A stretch of DNA of 64,000 nucleotides, taken from NCBI RefSeq assembly GCF_902167145.1, contig NC_050101.1, forward strand, positions 132,276,990 through 132,340,989, in the 5' to 3' direction. The translations under genes were made by a program, and so were the position numbers. Positions within the stretch are counted from its first letter, which is position 1, and each line of letters opens with the position of its first letter. This document shows, piece after piece, positions 23,556 to 36,177 of the stretch. The notes under the pieces were generated by a model. It made no database searches, was not told the origin of the DNA, and saw only the letters and a list, made by a program, of their open reading frames with translations. The stretch comes from Zea mays (lineage: Eukaryota > Streptophyta > Magnoliopsida > Poales > Poaceae).

Positions 23556-26386
23556 TGAAGCGTCCCGATCCTTTGGACTCAAATGTGATACAATTACTAG
23601 TCCCAGGAGGCTAGTAAACACATTTCTTACTTCAAATAGTATAGAGTTTAGATAAAGGTTATTACAATACCGGGGTACAAGCTCGAGAGAGCCGAAATAA
23701 GAAGCGCAGTAGGAAAATATACTAGCCCAAGCCACAGGCAGAACTGGGTGCAGACACAGCCCTCTCAATCAAGCATAGCAGAAAAGAAGTCTTCAGCTGC
23801 TGAAAAACATAAATAAATCTGGGTGAATACACTAGGTATTCCGCAAGCCCACCCCGCTCCCGTAAAGAGAAAGAGACCTACATCATACATGCTTTATTTG
23901 GTGGAGCTAAAGTCACTCTTCATTTTCTTAGAGAAAGGCAGTTGTTGTAAGATTTTTCCCAAAGACTTAAAAGTAACATGAATACTCAACTGCCACTGAG
24001 CTTCCCGCTCCCGTGGCCTTGTTTTCTCTTTCCAAAATGCACTTACACATGTTTCCCTATTCACGGAGGTTATAGAAAATCTCTAATTGTCATACCATAC
24101 CAGACTCGTCCATACCAGTGGACACGGACTATTCGAATAGGTTTCAACTCTGCGTAGAGGGGTACACTTTACCCAATAGCCCGGTTTCTGCGATCTCACC
24201 GTCGCGAGACCCGAATGCCGGATCTCTTTCCTTCCTCGTACGTCCTAACCTTAACGGTTATCTGGAAGGAGTCAGGCCACCACCATGTCCAAACCGGACA
24301 AAACTTTCCCCCTCCTTATCCTCCCGGTGCACCCCAACCTTCATAACCCTAGGGTTGGACCGCACGAGTTCGGATTGAGTGACTGCCCACACAGTCTCGA
24401 GTGGTTGTACTATTAAGGAGTACAAGTAGTGAAAATGACAAGCCGGTCCTTATATGAGGGGACAATCCTTCTGCTCACGCCTAAACCAGCTGAGCCAACA
24501 CCTTAGGCCCTCCCCTAAACCAGGGAGTCCTTGATCATCCCACTCCCAAGGTGATGTGGGTGAGTACCCTTCATCGCACAACCTTTTCTTTAGGGAGGAC
24601 TTATTTGAAATATCATATCCCCTTTTCACCCAACCCACATTTCGTATCCGAAAAATGTATGTTAATGCAGGCCATCTCTTTGCTCACAATGCAAATATCC
24701 CACCCTGGAATCCCGGCCTAGGTAGTGGTAGAAAGAATAGGTAATTTATGCATCAAAGGAAGGATGGACTTGCCTTCGTCGAAGCTTTCCTGGCACAAAA
24801 GATCTACTTCCGGGAGATCGGGCTCCGGCCCTTCTTCCGGGGTTACGGGTTCCGGATCAGTGGTCCCCTTCCTCTAATAAAAACATTTAATAAAACAATA
24901 CATCAACATAGGTTTTCCAATTGCAGTGTGTCATATGCTAACATTATTATTACTTGTGACTTTTAGAAATCATTTGGATAATTTTTGGTGCATAAAATAT
25001 GGAGGAAAAACTATTTAAATGAGAAAAGGTTGAAGAAAAGAAAAAGGAAAGGAATTCCTTCTCAGGTGGGCCGAGGGGGGGTTCAGCCCAGCGAGGTGCG
25101 GGGCACGCATGCGCGAGGGCGCCGACCCAGCTGCGGCCCAAGGTTGGGGAGACGGCGCAGGCACGCGGGAGCGACGACGTCACCGCAGGGCCCACTCGTC
25201 AGCGAGAGCCGAGGGGGGAACGACGCCGTGGGTCAACGGCGCGGGCGAACCGGTCGTCCGCGGGGAAAGAACCCGGCCGCCGGTGGGCTCGGCGGCGATT
25301 CACCGCCGGTGACCCGGTTCTTGGGCCACGAGGAGGTGCCTTAGCACGGGGAGAGGTTGGCGGACCTAGGGGTAGGCTTGATTTGGCCAGAGGGGGCCGG
25401 GAGGGGGCTGTCCGCGGGGAGGTGGCGGAGCTCCGCGGCGAGGATCGCCGTCGGTGAGCTTTAGGCGAGGGATTGGGGCAGGAGAGTGGTGTTCTGAGTT
25501 CGCGGCAATGTGAGGAAGCTGGTAGGCTAACTTAATCGCTCGCTGGACCAATGGAGAGGGAGAGAGAAGAGGGGGGGAGAACTCACCGGAGGGGGAGAAG
25601 ACGGCGGCGCTTCACGAATTGGGCTCGGGCGAGGGGAGGAGGGTGGTGGACGAGGCCGGTGCGGGGAAGGAGGCGCCCTTTATAGGCACCCGGGGGGAAG
25701 GGGAGCGGCAGAGCTCGGCGGGCGCCGGTGAGGTGCACAGCGCCGGCATTAATGTCGCACAGCGGCGACGATGAGACTCCACGGCGGGGCGGTACTGGGC
25801 AAGGACGTGGTCAAGCGGCGAGGACTGGGCGGTGCCGAACTCTCCTGTGCGGCGAGGGGATGGGCGAGGGGACAACGATGGAGGCGACGGCGGTGCGTCG
25901 TACGCGAGGAAGACGACGACGCGGCTGACCGGTGGGGCCGGTCTGCCAGCGAGAGGGAGTGCGAGAGAGAGAGAGGGGCTGGCCGGTGGGGCTGGCTCGT
26001 CAGCGAGAGAGAGTGAGGGGAGCGCGCGGGCGGCTTCGCGCGCGCGAGCGGGCCGGCTATTGGGCCGAAAGGGGGGAGCGCTGGCGCGAGGGGGAGGGGC
26101 GGCGGCCGCGGCATGGGCCGGATCCGACCCAGCAGGAGGGGGGAGAAGGTTTCCCTTTTTCTTTTTATTTTCTAAATCCCATTTCCATTTTTGTTTCTTT
26201 TCTTTTTGAATAATTTATTTATTAGATAATCTAGGTGCTGGAAAATAAAATCTAAGTGAGGTGTTCATGGCCAAACAATGTGTATGCATATGATGGAAAA
26301 ATTTAAGGGAGTTTTGGGGATAGATAAGAAGAAGGGGGGGTTTAGATTAGGGTTTCAAACCTGGGTTAGAATTTTGGGATGTTACA
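23556..26386 (-). repeat. 3' LTR of the Gypsy element
   Basis: Near-identical to 31972-34822 by eye. It includes a GC-rich kilobase (25060-26140) rich in CpG that produces many spurious frames. The polypurine tract (AAGTGGGGGTAGG on the minus strand, ~26389-26402) lies directly beside it. Confidence 0.9.
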
Positions 26387-26423
26387 AACCTACCCCCACT
26401 TAAAGGAATCTCGCCCTCGAGAT

Positions 26424-29375
26424 TCAGATGGGGCTCGATAAAAGGTAAGGGTATTCCCTCCTCAGAGAGTCCTCACTTTCCCAGGTAGCTTCCTCTTCTC
26501 CATCTCTGCTCCACTGAACCTTAGAGAGTCTCACTTCTGAGTTGCGGGTCCTTCGGACTGCTGAGTCGAGAATCTTCACTGGCTTTTCTCGGTACTGGAG
26601 ATCCTTTTGAATCTGAATTGCTTCTTCCTCGTTGTGGTTTTCTGGTACGTGCAGGCATTTGCGGAGCTGGGACACATGAAACACATTGTGAATGTCTGAC
26701 ATGGATTCTGGTAGCTCAAGGCGGTATGCTGCGGGTCCCACTTGGCTAACGACGGGGTAGGGGCCGACGAAACGCGGTGCTAGCTTTCCTTTCATTTGGA
26801 ACCTTTTGACACCACGCATCGGGGAGACCTTGAGATAAATGAAATCTCCTTTCTCAAATCTGAGTTCTCTTCGTCTGTTGTCTGCATAACTTTTCTGTCG
26901 ACTCTGAGCTTCAAGTAACCTCTTGCGGATTAGGGCAACTTTTTCTTCGGCTTCTTTAACAAAGTCGGGTCCTTCTAGTGTCCTTTCCCCTACATTGGAC
27001 CACATTAGGGGAGTCTGGCATTTTCTTCCATACAATGCTTCGAATGGTGACATTTTGATGCTGGCCTGATGGCTGTTGTTGGATGAGAATTCGACGTACG
27101 GCAAACTGGACTCCCAATCCCTGTCGAACGTTAACACACAGGCTCTTAGTAAATCTTCGAGGATCTTGTTGACTCTTTCTGTCTGACCATCTGACTGGGG
27201 GTGATAAGCGGTGCTGAAATCTAACTTGGTGCCCATTGCTAGCTGAAGCCCTTTCCAAAATTTTGAGGTGAACTGCGTTCCTCTGTCTGACACTATCTTC
27301 CGCGGAATGCCATGGAGCCTGACTATCTCCTTAAGGTATATTCGGGCAAGGGCGGCTCCTCCAAAAGTGGTTTTTACTAGAACGAAGTGGGCCACCTTGG
27401 TGAGACGATCGATTATTACCCAGATAGAATCATTCCCTTTCTGCGTTCGGGGCAGTCCGGTTACGAAATCCATGCCTATTTCTTCCCACTTCCATTCAGG
27501 CACTAGGAGGGGTTGCAGTAGGCCTGCAGGCTTCTGGTGTTCGGCCTTGGTTCGCTGACAGGTGTCACACCGGGCCACATATTGTGCTATTTCCTTCTTC
27601 ATCCCTTTCCACCAGTATCTGGTTTTGAGGTCCAGGTACATCTTGGTGGTTCCTGGGTGGATGGAGTAAGCGGAGTTGTGGGCTTCATTGAGCAGGACTT
27701 CCTGTGCCTCTCCCATTGGTACACACAGACGATTCTTGAACCAAAGAACTCTTTGTTCATCTGTCCTAAGATCCGGAAGTTGCTCCTTGCGAGCTCTTCC
27801 CATAAGTCTGGTTGTCTCTGCGTCCAGGCGTTGAGCCTTGCATATGAGATCTTCTAGCATTGGCTTGACTTCCAGGCTACCGTTGTCTCCCAGACATGCA
27901 TTTAGCTGAGCTGATTCTTTCTTCCAATCTTCTAAAAAGTTGGTCCCCTTTACCCCGAAAGGTTTTCGGCTGAGGGCGTCTGCTACCACGTTGGCCTTCC
28001 CAGGATGGTAATGGATTTCGAGGTCATAATCCTTGATCAATTCAAGCCACCTTCTTTGACGGAGGTTGAGGTCTGGCTGAGTGAAGATGTACCTCAGACT
28101 CTTGTGATCGGTGAAGATGTGGCATTTGTTCCCAATCAGATAGTGCCTCCATATTTTCAGGGCGTGCACTATGGCTGCCAACTCCAAGTCGTGGGTAGGG
28201 TAGTTCTGCTCATGTGGCTTGAGTAAGCGGGACGCATAGGCAATAACCTTCTCATTTTGCATCAAGACACACCCTAAGCCTTGTCTTGAAGTGTCACAGA
28301 AAATGATGAAATCCTGGTGTATGTCCGGTAATGTCAAAACGGGCGCGGTTGTAAGCTTTTTCTTGATGATCTGGAAACTTTCCTCACATTTTGGAGTCCA
28401 CACAAATTTATTGTCCTTTTTGAGAAGTTCGGTCATAGGTTTCGCTATGCTGGAGAATCCTTTGATAAAGCGGCGGTAATACCCTGCCATTCCTAGAAAG
28501 CTTCGTACTTCACTGACGTTGGATGTCTGTTTCCATTTTGAAACGACTTCCACCTTGGATGGGTCCACTTCTATCCCTTCTGCAGGCAAGATATGCCCCA
28601 AGAAGGCTATCTTTTCTAACCAGAATTCACACTTGCTGAGCTTAGCATAAAGTTGATGTGCCCTGAGTCTTCTGAGAACGATTCGAAGGTGACGCTCATG
28701 GTCCTTGCGATTCTTGGAATAGATGAGGATGTCGTGGATGAAGACCATGACAAACTTATCCAACTCTTCCATAAATACCTTATTCATGAGGTTCATGAAA
28801 AAGGCGGGTGCGTTTGTTAGCCCAAACGACATCACTGTGAATTCATATTGTCCGTATCTGGTGACGAATGCAGTCTTCTGAATATCTGCTTCCTTGATCC
28901 TCAGTTGGTGATATCCTGACCTGAGGTCTATCTTGGAGAAATATTTGGCTCCCTGCAGCTGGTCGAAGAGGTCGTCGATCCGAGGGAGAGAGTACTTATT
29001 CTTGATTGTAACTTCATTCAAGGACCGATAGTCAATACACATTCTCATACTTCCATCCTTTTTGGTAACGAAAAGGACGGGTGCTCCCCAAGAAGACAAA
29101 CTGGGATGGATGTACCCTTTTTGTTGTAGCTCTGCAATCTGTAGTTTTAATTCGGCTAACTCTATGGGGGCCATGTGGTATGGTCTCCTTGCGATGGGTG
29201 CAGTGCCAGGAATGAGATCTATATAGAACTCCACTCCTCTTTCTGGCGGCATCCCAGGCAACTCTTCCGGAAATACATCCACAAACTCTTCTATTACGGA
29301 CATGTTTTCTGCTGCCAGATTAAATATCATTGGATCGTTGGCGGGCGGTTGGGCCTGACAGGCAACTGTTTTTCC
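26424..29375 (-). pseudogene. Gypsy pol: RT, RNase H, integrase, chromodomain
   Basis: A 968-codon open frame (29330-26424), continuing open up to the stop at 29376. RT begins with [33 protein letters not shown] and [18 protein letters not shown] are intact, but the catalytic box reads VFIHDIL, with His (28734-28736) where the first Asp of FIDD belongs. RNase H ([35 protein letters not shown]), an HHCC integrase zinc finger ([25 protein letters not shown]), and the DDE core ([29 protein letters not shown]) follow. The end holds a chromodomain ([14 protein letters not shown]). The substitution should abolish polymerase activity even though the frame is long. Confidence 0.9.
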
Positions 29376-29739
29376 TTAGCGGTCGGTGAGAAGGACTGTC
29401 TTACTTGCGCAGCTTATGATACCCTTGTGCTTAGTTAGCCAATCCATTCCTAGGATCACATCAATCCCTTGGGATGGCAAGACAGTTAGGTCTGCCTGGA
29501 ACACTACCCCACTTAAAAGAATTCTGACTTGGGAGCAACTGAGTTGGCATAGGAGGTCTGACCCTGGGGTTCGGGTGACCAAAGGGATAGCTAGGGGTGT
29601 AGAGGGGATGCCATGTCTTTCCACAAACTTAGTGGCTATAAATGAATGGGATGCTCCTGAATCAAAAAGCGCAGTAGCGGGAGTAAATTCAACAAGGAAC
29701 TCACCGAGCACTACTCCCGGAGCTTACTGGGCTTCTTGA
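29376..29739 (-). pseudogene. Gypsy protease segment
   Basis: The frame 29711-29376 contains LFDSGASHSFIATKF, the aspartic protease active-site motif, and GIDVILGMDWL, the typical second protease block. A TAG stop at its 3' end separates it from RT, where other family members read through. The segment joins the gag zinc-knuckle region upstream through further stops. Confidence 0.82.
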
Positions 29740-30863
29740 GCATCGACGTGGTTGACTCGTGCTCAGCCCTGGTACTGAGTCCTGCTCTGCTGGTTGTTGG
29801 AAGGAGGTGCCTTGGAGGTAGGTGCCGAGGGAATCTTGGGGCCATTCACCGAGTTGGAGTAGGTAGTTCCGGGTGCCTTCAACTGGGGGCAGTTATTCTT
29901 GAAGTGACTGGGGTCTCCGCAGTGCCAACAGGCATTTGCCGGCGGTTAATTGCTTGCAACAGAGGGGGCCTGAAAAGAACTCTGACTCTGCTGACTGTAG
30001 CGGGATGGAGTGGGTCCAGATGGTTTATTGAAGCTTGGTCCCCTAGGTGGAAGCCCAAAGGGTCGAGCTCTCTGGTGACGTTCTTGCTGCTGAGCTCGGA
30101 GAACTTGGAATTTCCTCTTGAGGTGCCCTTTTTCTTCCTCTTTTGCCCTTTCCACTTGGATGGCTTTGTTGGAGAGGTGAGAAAAGTTGAGGAAGTCTTG
30201 GCTGGCAAGGATGGTCTTAAGCTCGGGTCTTAGTCCTTTCAGAAAACGGGCCATCTTCCTGGACTCGGTGCTGACATCATCAGGCGCGTAACGGGCCAAC
30301 TCTGTGAACTTGTGCACATACTCACTGACTGTTCTCCCACCTTGAGTTAGCTCCCAGAACTCATCCTCCTTGAGTTGAACTATCCCCTGGGGTACATGGT
30401 GCTCACGGAAGGCTGTTTCGAATTCTGCCCAGGTAGCATCTCTGACGGCCTCGCTGAAGGTGTCCCACCATGCTAAAGCCATTCCCGAAAGCTGATGAGC
30501 AGCCAGTTGGACACGTTGATTTTCGGGGCATCCGATGGCTTCCAGTTTCCTCTTGATCGTGCGAAGCCAGTCATCTGCATCGAGGGGATTGCTGGACCCC
30601 GCGAACGTGGGAGGCTTGAGTCTCAAAAATTCCCCCATTCTGTCCTGTGGCCTTCCACCACCTGGGCGCTGGTTTTCCAGACTTCTAGTGAGGACTTCAA
30701 TGAGTCGGGTTTGATTGGCTAGAACTTGGGCTAGGTCTAGTGGTAGTTCCGGAGGTGCGGGGAGGTGGGTCTCACTCCCTTCTCCGCCAGCCTCTCCTTC
30801 AGCTCTTAGGGGGAAACCTGCTCCAATCCCAGAGGCGGTAGGCGTGGTTTTATCCGAAGCCAT
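29740..30863 (-). pseudogene. Gypsy gag with premature stop before the zinc knuckle
   Basis: Probable start at 30863 (MASDKTTPTA; an upstream in-frame ATG exists at 30896). It contains the retrotransposon gag domain (FLRLKPPTFAGSSNPLDADD; MALAWWDTF; WAEFETAFREHHVP; YVHKFTELARYAPD; FLKGLRPELK) and then a basic Gln/Pro/Ser-rich stretch. A TAA at 29946-29948 stops the frame just before the zinc knuckle (CWHCGDPSHFKNNC, ~29885-29930), so the nucleic-acid-binding part would be lost. Gag packages element RNA in a cytoplasmic particle. Confidence 0.87.
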
Positions 30864-31141
30864 CTGCCATGGGAGAAGAGTTACTATCATGCACATGCCA
30901 AAAAAAATTTCAACTAGTTACTTTATTCATTACATCAGGTCATTACATAATGCAGCACACAACTACCATAAACTCATTACACGCGAGTGCTATCGAGGGT
31001 ACTTCCGAACTCTTTCTCTAAAGTGTCCCCAAATTCCTTGAGAAGGTCATCAAGGCTTGCTAGGGACATTTCCTCGGTGTCGGACGAGTTTCTTATCCCG
31101 GCAGGGGGTAGGGCTGGAGGGGCTTCTTCCTTCTGCTCAGT

Positions 31142-31831
31142 CTAACATCCTTGGCTTTTGGTCTTCTTGCGGATTTTTCTTGCGGGGGCAAGCTTCTTCA
31201 GTTTCTTGTCGTAATCCATCTTTAGGGTGCGGTAGGCCTCACGGGTATTGGTTTCCTCGCCTTCTGCTATCTCGAGGCTCTTTTGAAGGGACGCCTTTTC
31301 CCTTGAAAGTTCCCTGACTTTTTGCTCCAGGCTTTCCACCCGGGAGGTTAGGTAAGTGCAGTGGAGGGTGAGGTCATCATATTGATTATCAAGGGTGTGA
31401 AGGTATCCAGCCATGTAGACGATGGTGGGGTCATCCTCAATAGGATCTCCTCCTGACACGGCCTGAAGTCTTTTCCTCCAGGTGGGTGTATTTTTGTTGC
31501 TGGGTGGGAAGTAGCGAAGGGGGGTTTCAAAGATCACCTTGTTGTAGCTCTGGCTTAGTTGTCGGAGGGCTGTTCGGGCAACATTTTGGCAAGTATCTGG
31601 GAAGCGGTATCCGGTAAAAGTGACTTGGAAAGAAGGGTGGTTCGGATAGTTTCGGCTTTCTCCCAGGTAGACTGCCATGGAGCATTTTTCCATTCCGTTC
31701 TCGAGATACTCCTTCCAGACGTATTCCGGCTTTTTGCGGATTCCCATGCGAAGCGCACAACTTCGCAACAGATGTGGGAACCCTTCCACCTCTGAGCAGT
31801 AGGACGTCCTAATGGCTAGAGAGTCTTCCAT
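31142..31831 (-). CDS. Accessory ORF upstream of gag in the Gypsy element (229 aa)
   Basis: An uninterrupted 229-codon frame on the sense strand of the Gypsy element, between its 5' LTR and gag, 246 bases upstream of the first in-frame gag ATG. The N-terminal half is a compact globular-looking region with spaced Cys, Trp and aromatic residues (FPHLLRSCALRMGI; FQVTFTGYRFPDTCQNVA; ALRQLSQSYN). The C-terminal half is a heptad-rich coiled coil (VESLEQKVRELSREKASLQ) ending in a Lys-rich tail. It has no gag, protease or envelope features. I recall similar proteins as unnamed grass ORFs tied to retroelements but cannot assign a function. It may be translated from the element RNA ahead of gag. Confidence 0.65.
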   Translation of the reverse strand: MEDSLAIRTSYCSEVEGFPHLLRSCALRMGIRKKPEYVWKEYLENGMEKCSMAVYLGESRNYPNHPSFQVTFTGYRFPDTCQNVARTALRQLSQSYNKVIFETPLRYFPPSNKNTPTWRKRLQAVSGGDPIEDDPTIVYMAGYLHTLDNQYDDLTLHCTYLTSRVESLEQKVRELSREKASLQKSLEIAEGEETNTREAYRTLKMDYDKKLKKLAPARKIRKKTKSQGC

Positions 31832-31956
31832 CTGGAATAGGAAAAGAAAGGTCCGTTAACATCGGGGAAGAGGAGAGAAGACTTTTCTTGGGGTAAGAGG
31901 TATTTTCTTTTAGGGCGAGTTTTAGGGTCAGGGCTGCGACCGACGGCCAGTCCTAT

Positions 31957-31969
31957 GGCTCCGATACCA
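31957..31969 (-). other. Primer-binding site of the Gypsy element
   Basis: On the minus strand the sequence reads TGGTATCGGAGCC, two bases inside the 5' LTR. It is complementary to the initiator methionine tRNA. Confidence 0.8.
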
Positions 31970-31971
31970 CC

Positions 31972-34822
31972 TAAAGCGTCCCAATTTTTTGGGACTCAAA
32001 TGTGATACAATTACTAGTCCCAGGAGGCTAGTAAACACATTTCTTACTTCAAATAGTATAGAGTTTAGATAAAGGTTATTACAATACCGGGGTACAAGCT
32101 CGAGAGAGCCGAAATAAGAAGCGCAGTAGGAAAATATACTAGCCCAAGCCACAGGCAGAACTGGGTGCAGACAGAGCCCTCTCAATCAAGCATAGCAGAA
32201 AAGAAGTCTTCGGCTGCTGAAAAACATAAATAAATCTGGGTGAATACACTAGGTATTCTGCAAGCCCACCCCGCTCCCGTAAAGAGAAAGAGACCTACAT
32301 CATACATGCTTTATTTGGTGGAGCTAAAGTCACTCTTAATTTTCTCAGAGAAAGGCAGTTGTTGTAAGGTTTTTCCCAAAGACTTAAAAGTAACATGAAT
32401 ACTCAACCGCCACTGATCTTCCCGCTCCCGTGGCCTTGTTTTCTCTTTCCAAAATGGACTTACACATGTTTCCGTGTTCACGGAGGTTATAGAAAATCTC
32501 TAATTGTCATACCATACTAGACTCGTCCATACCAGTGGACACGGACTATTCGAATAGGTTTCAACTCTGCGTAGAGGGGTACACTTTACCCACTAGCCCG
32601 GTTTCTGCGATCTCACCGTCGCGAGACCCGAATGCCGGATCTCTTTCCTTCCTCATGCGTCCTAACCTTAACGGTTATCTGGAAGGAGTCAGGCCACCAC
32701 CATGTCCAAACCGGACAAAACTTTCCCCCTCCTTATCCTCTCGGTGCTCCCCAGCCTTCATAACCCTGGGGTTGGACCGCACGAGTTCGGATTGAGTGAC
32801 TGCCCACACAGTCTCGAGTGGTTGTACTATTAAGGAGTACAGGTAGTGAAAATGACAAGCCGGTCCTTATATGAGGGGACAATCCTTCTGCTCACGCCTA
32901 AACCAGCTGAGCCAACACCTTAGGCCCTCCCCTAAACCAGGGAGTCCTTGATCATCCCACTCCCAAGGTGATGTGGGTGAGTACCCTTCATCGCACAACC
33001 TTTTCTTTAGGGAGGACTTATTTGAAATATCATATCCCCCTTTTCACCCAACCCACATTTCGTATCCGAAAAATGTATGTTAATGTAGGCCATCTCTTTG
33101 CTCACAATGCAAATATCCCACCCTGGAATCCCGGCCTAGGTAGTGGTAGAAAGAATAGGTAATTTATGCATCAAAGGAAGGATGGACTTGCCTTCGTCGA
33201 AGCTTTCCTGGCACAAAAGATCTACTTCCGGGAGATCAGGCTCCGGCCCTTCTTCCGGGGTTACGGGTTCCGGATCAGTGGTCCCCGCTTCCTCTAATAA
33301 AAACATTTAATAAAACAATACATCAACATAGGTTTTCCAATTGCAGTGTGTCATATGCTAACATTATTATTACTTGTGACTTTTAGAAATCATTTGGATA
33401 ATTTTTGGTGCATAAAATATGGAGGAAAAACTATTTAAATGAGAAAAGGTTGAAGAAAAGAAAAAGAAAAGGAACTCCTTCTCAGGTGGGCTGGGGGGTT
33501 CAGCCCAGCCAGGCGCGGGGCACGCGCGCGTGAGGGTGTCGGCTCAGCTACGGCCCAAGGCAGGGGAGACGGCGCGGGCGCGCGGGAGCGACAGCGTCAC
33601 CGCGGGGCCCACTCGTCAGCGAGAGCGGAGGGGGGAACGGCGCCGTGGGTCGACGGCGCGGGCGAACTGGTCATCCGCGGGGAAAGAACCCGGCCGCCGG
33701 TGGGCTCGGCGGCGATTCGCCGCCGGTGACCCGGTTCTTGGGCCACGGGGAGGTGCCTTAGCACAGGGAGAGGTTAGCGGACCTAGGGGTAGGCTTGATT
33801 TGGCCAGAGGGGCCGGGAGGGGGCTGTCCGCGGGGAGGTGGCGGAGCTCCGCGGCGGGGATCGCCATCTGTGAGCTTTGGGCGAGGGATTGGGGCGGGAG
33901 AGTGGTGTTCTGAGTTCGCGGCAATGTGAGGAAGCTGGTAGGCTAACTTAATCGCTCGCTGGACCAACGGAGAGGGAGAGAGAAGAGGGGGGAGAACTCA
34001 CCGGAGAGGGAGAAGACGGCGGCGCTTCACGAATTGGGCTCGGGCGAGGGGAGGAGGGTGGTGGCCGAGGCCGGTGTGGGGAAGGAGGCGCCCGGGGCGA
34101 CCCTTTTATAGGCGCCCGGGGGGGGGGGGAGGGGAGAGGCGGAGCTCGGCGGGCGCCAGTGAGGTGCACAGCGCCGGCATTAATGTCGCACAGCGGCGAC
34201 GATGAGACTCCACGGCGGGGCGGTACTGGGCAAGGACGTGGTCAAGCGGCGAGGACGGGGCGGTGCCGAACTCTCCTGTGCGGCGAGGGGATGGGCGAGG
34301 GGACGGTGATGGAGGGGACGGCGGTGCGTCGTACGCGAGGAAGACGACTAGGCGGCTAACCGGTGGGGCCGGTCTGCCAGCGAGAGGGAGCGCGCGCGAG
34401 AGAGAGGGGCTGGTCGGTGGGGCTGGCTCGTCAGCGAGAGGGAGTGAGGGGAGCGCGCGGGCGGCTTCGCGCGCGCGAGCGGGCCGGCTATTGGGCCGAA
34501 AGGGGGGAGCGCTGGCGCGAGGGGGAGGGGAGGCGGCCGCGGCATGGGCCGGATCCGGCCCAGCAGGAGGGGGGGAGAAGCTTTCCCTTTTTATTTTTAT
34601 TTTCTAAATCCCATTTCCATTTTTGTTTCTTTTCTTTTTGAATAATTTATTTAGTAGATAATCTAGGTGCTGGAAAATAAAATCTAAGTGAGGTGTTCAT
34701 GGCCAAACAATGTGTATGCATATGATGGAAAAATTTAAGGGAGTTTTGGGGATAGATAAGAAGAAGGGGGGGGGGGTTTAGATTAGGGTTTCAAACCTGG
34801 GTTAGAATTTTGGGATGTTACA
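31972..34822 (-). repeat. 5' LTR of the Gypsy element
   Basis: Partner of 23556-26386. It ends at the target duplication tgcag (34823-34827). Small differences are scattered single-base changes plus short length changes in G runs and near 34095-34130. Confidence 0.9.
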
Positions 34823-36177
34823 TGCAGGAAGAGCTCAACAACTTCAAAAGGAATGAAGTCTGGAGCCTGGTGCCATGTCCAAAGCAAAATGTTGTGAGAA
34901 CTAAGTGGGTGTTCTGCAACAAGCAAGACGAGCATTGAGTGGTGACAAGAAACAAGGCTCGACTTGTGGCAAAAGGTTATGCCCAAGTCGCAGGTTTGGA
35001 CTTTGAGGAGACTTTTGCTCCTGTGGCTAGGTTAGAGTCAATTCGGATTTTATTAGCCTATGCCGCTCACCATTCCTTTAGGCTGTTGCAAATGGACGTA
35101 GAGAGCGCTTTCCTCAATGGGCCAATCAAGGAGAGGTATATGTGGAACAACCCCCTGGCTTTGAGGATGATAGGTATCTCGACCATGTATATAAGCTCTC
35201 TAAGGCGCTCTATGGACTTAAGCAAGCCCCAAGAGCATGGTATGAATGCCTTAGAGATTTTTAATTACCAATGCTTTCAAGGTTGGGAAAGCCGATCCAA
35301 ATCTTTTCACAAAGACTTGTGATGGTGATTTGTTTGTTTGCCAAATATATGTCGATGACATCATATTTGGTTCTACTAACCAAAAGTCTTGTGAGGAGTT
35401 TAGCAGTGTGATGATGCAAAAGTTCGAGATGTCCATGATGGGCGAGTTGACTTACTTTCTTGGATTCCAAGTGAAGCAACTCAAGGACGACACCTTCATC
35501 TCCCAAACGAAGTACACTCAAGATCTTCTCAAGAGGTTTGGAATGAAGGATGCTAAGCCTGTGAAGACACTGATGGGGACTGACGGACATCTCGACATCA
35601 ACAAAGGAGGTAAGTCCGTTGATCAAAAGGCATACCGGTCAATAATAGGTTCATTACTGTATCTTTGTGCTAGTAGACCGGACATTATGCTTAGTGTATG
35701 CATGTGTGCTAGATTTTAATCCGACCCAAGGAGTGTCACCTTGTGGCTGTTAAGCGAATTCTTAGGTATTTAGTTTCTACGCCTTGCTTCGGGATCTGGT
35801 ATCCAAAAGGGTCTACCTTTGACTTAATTGGATACTCAGTCTTCGACTATGCCAGGTGCAAGGTTGATAGGAAGAGTACATCAGGGACGTGCCAGTTTCT
35901 AGGAAGGTCCCTGGTGTCCTAGAGTTCTAAGAAACAAACATCCGTTGCTCTATCCACCGCTGAGGCCGAGTACGTTGCCGCAGGACAGTGTTGCGCGCAA
36001 CTGCTTTGGATGAGGCAAACCCTCTGGGACTTTGGCTACAATCTGAGCAAAGTCCCACTCCTATTTGATAATGAGAGTGCAATCTGCTTGGCGGATAATC
36101 CTGTTGAACACAGCTGAACTAAACACATAGACATCCAGCATCACTTCCTGAGAGACCACCAGCAAAAGGGAGATATC

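Larger units (their letters stand above)
23556..34822 (-). mobile_element. Gypsy chromovirus (Tekay/Del-type) nested in Copia-A
   Basis: An 11,267-bp element on the minus strand with TSD tgcag on both sides (23551-23555 and 34823-34827). The LTRs (2831 and 2851 bp) start TGTAACATCCC and end GGGACGCTTCA or ...TTTA in element orientation. Between them: primer site, an extra ORF, gag, protease, RT, RNase H, integrase and a C-terminal chromodomain. This order and the chromodomain define a chromovirus; the long LTRs suggest Tekay/Del. Gag and the gag-pol junction have stops, and RT has a catalytic substitution. Confidence 0.93.

Noticed and set aside
25612..26209. Several overlapping Arg/Gly/Pro-rich frames of 80-125 codons on both strands
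   Set aside because: They come from the CpG-dense part of the Gypsy LTR, recur in the other LTR (33500-34640), and reflect base composition only.
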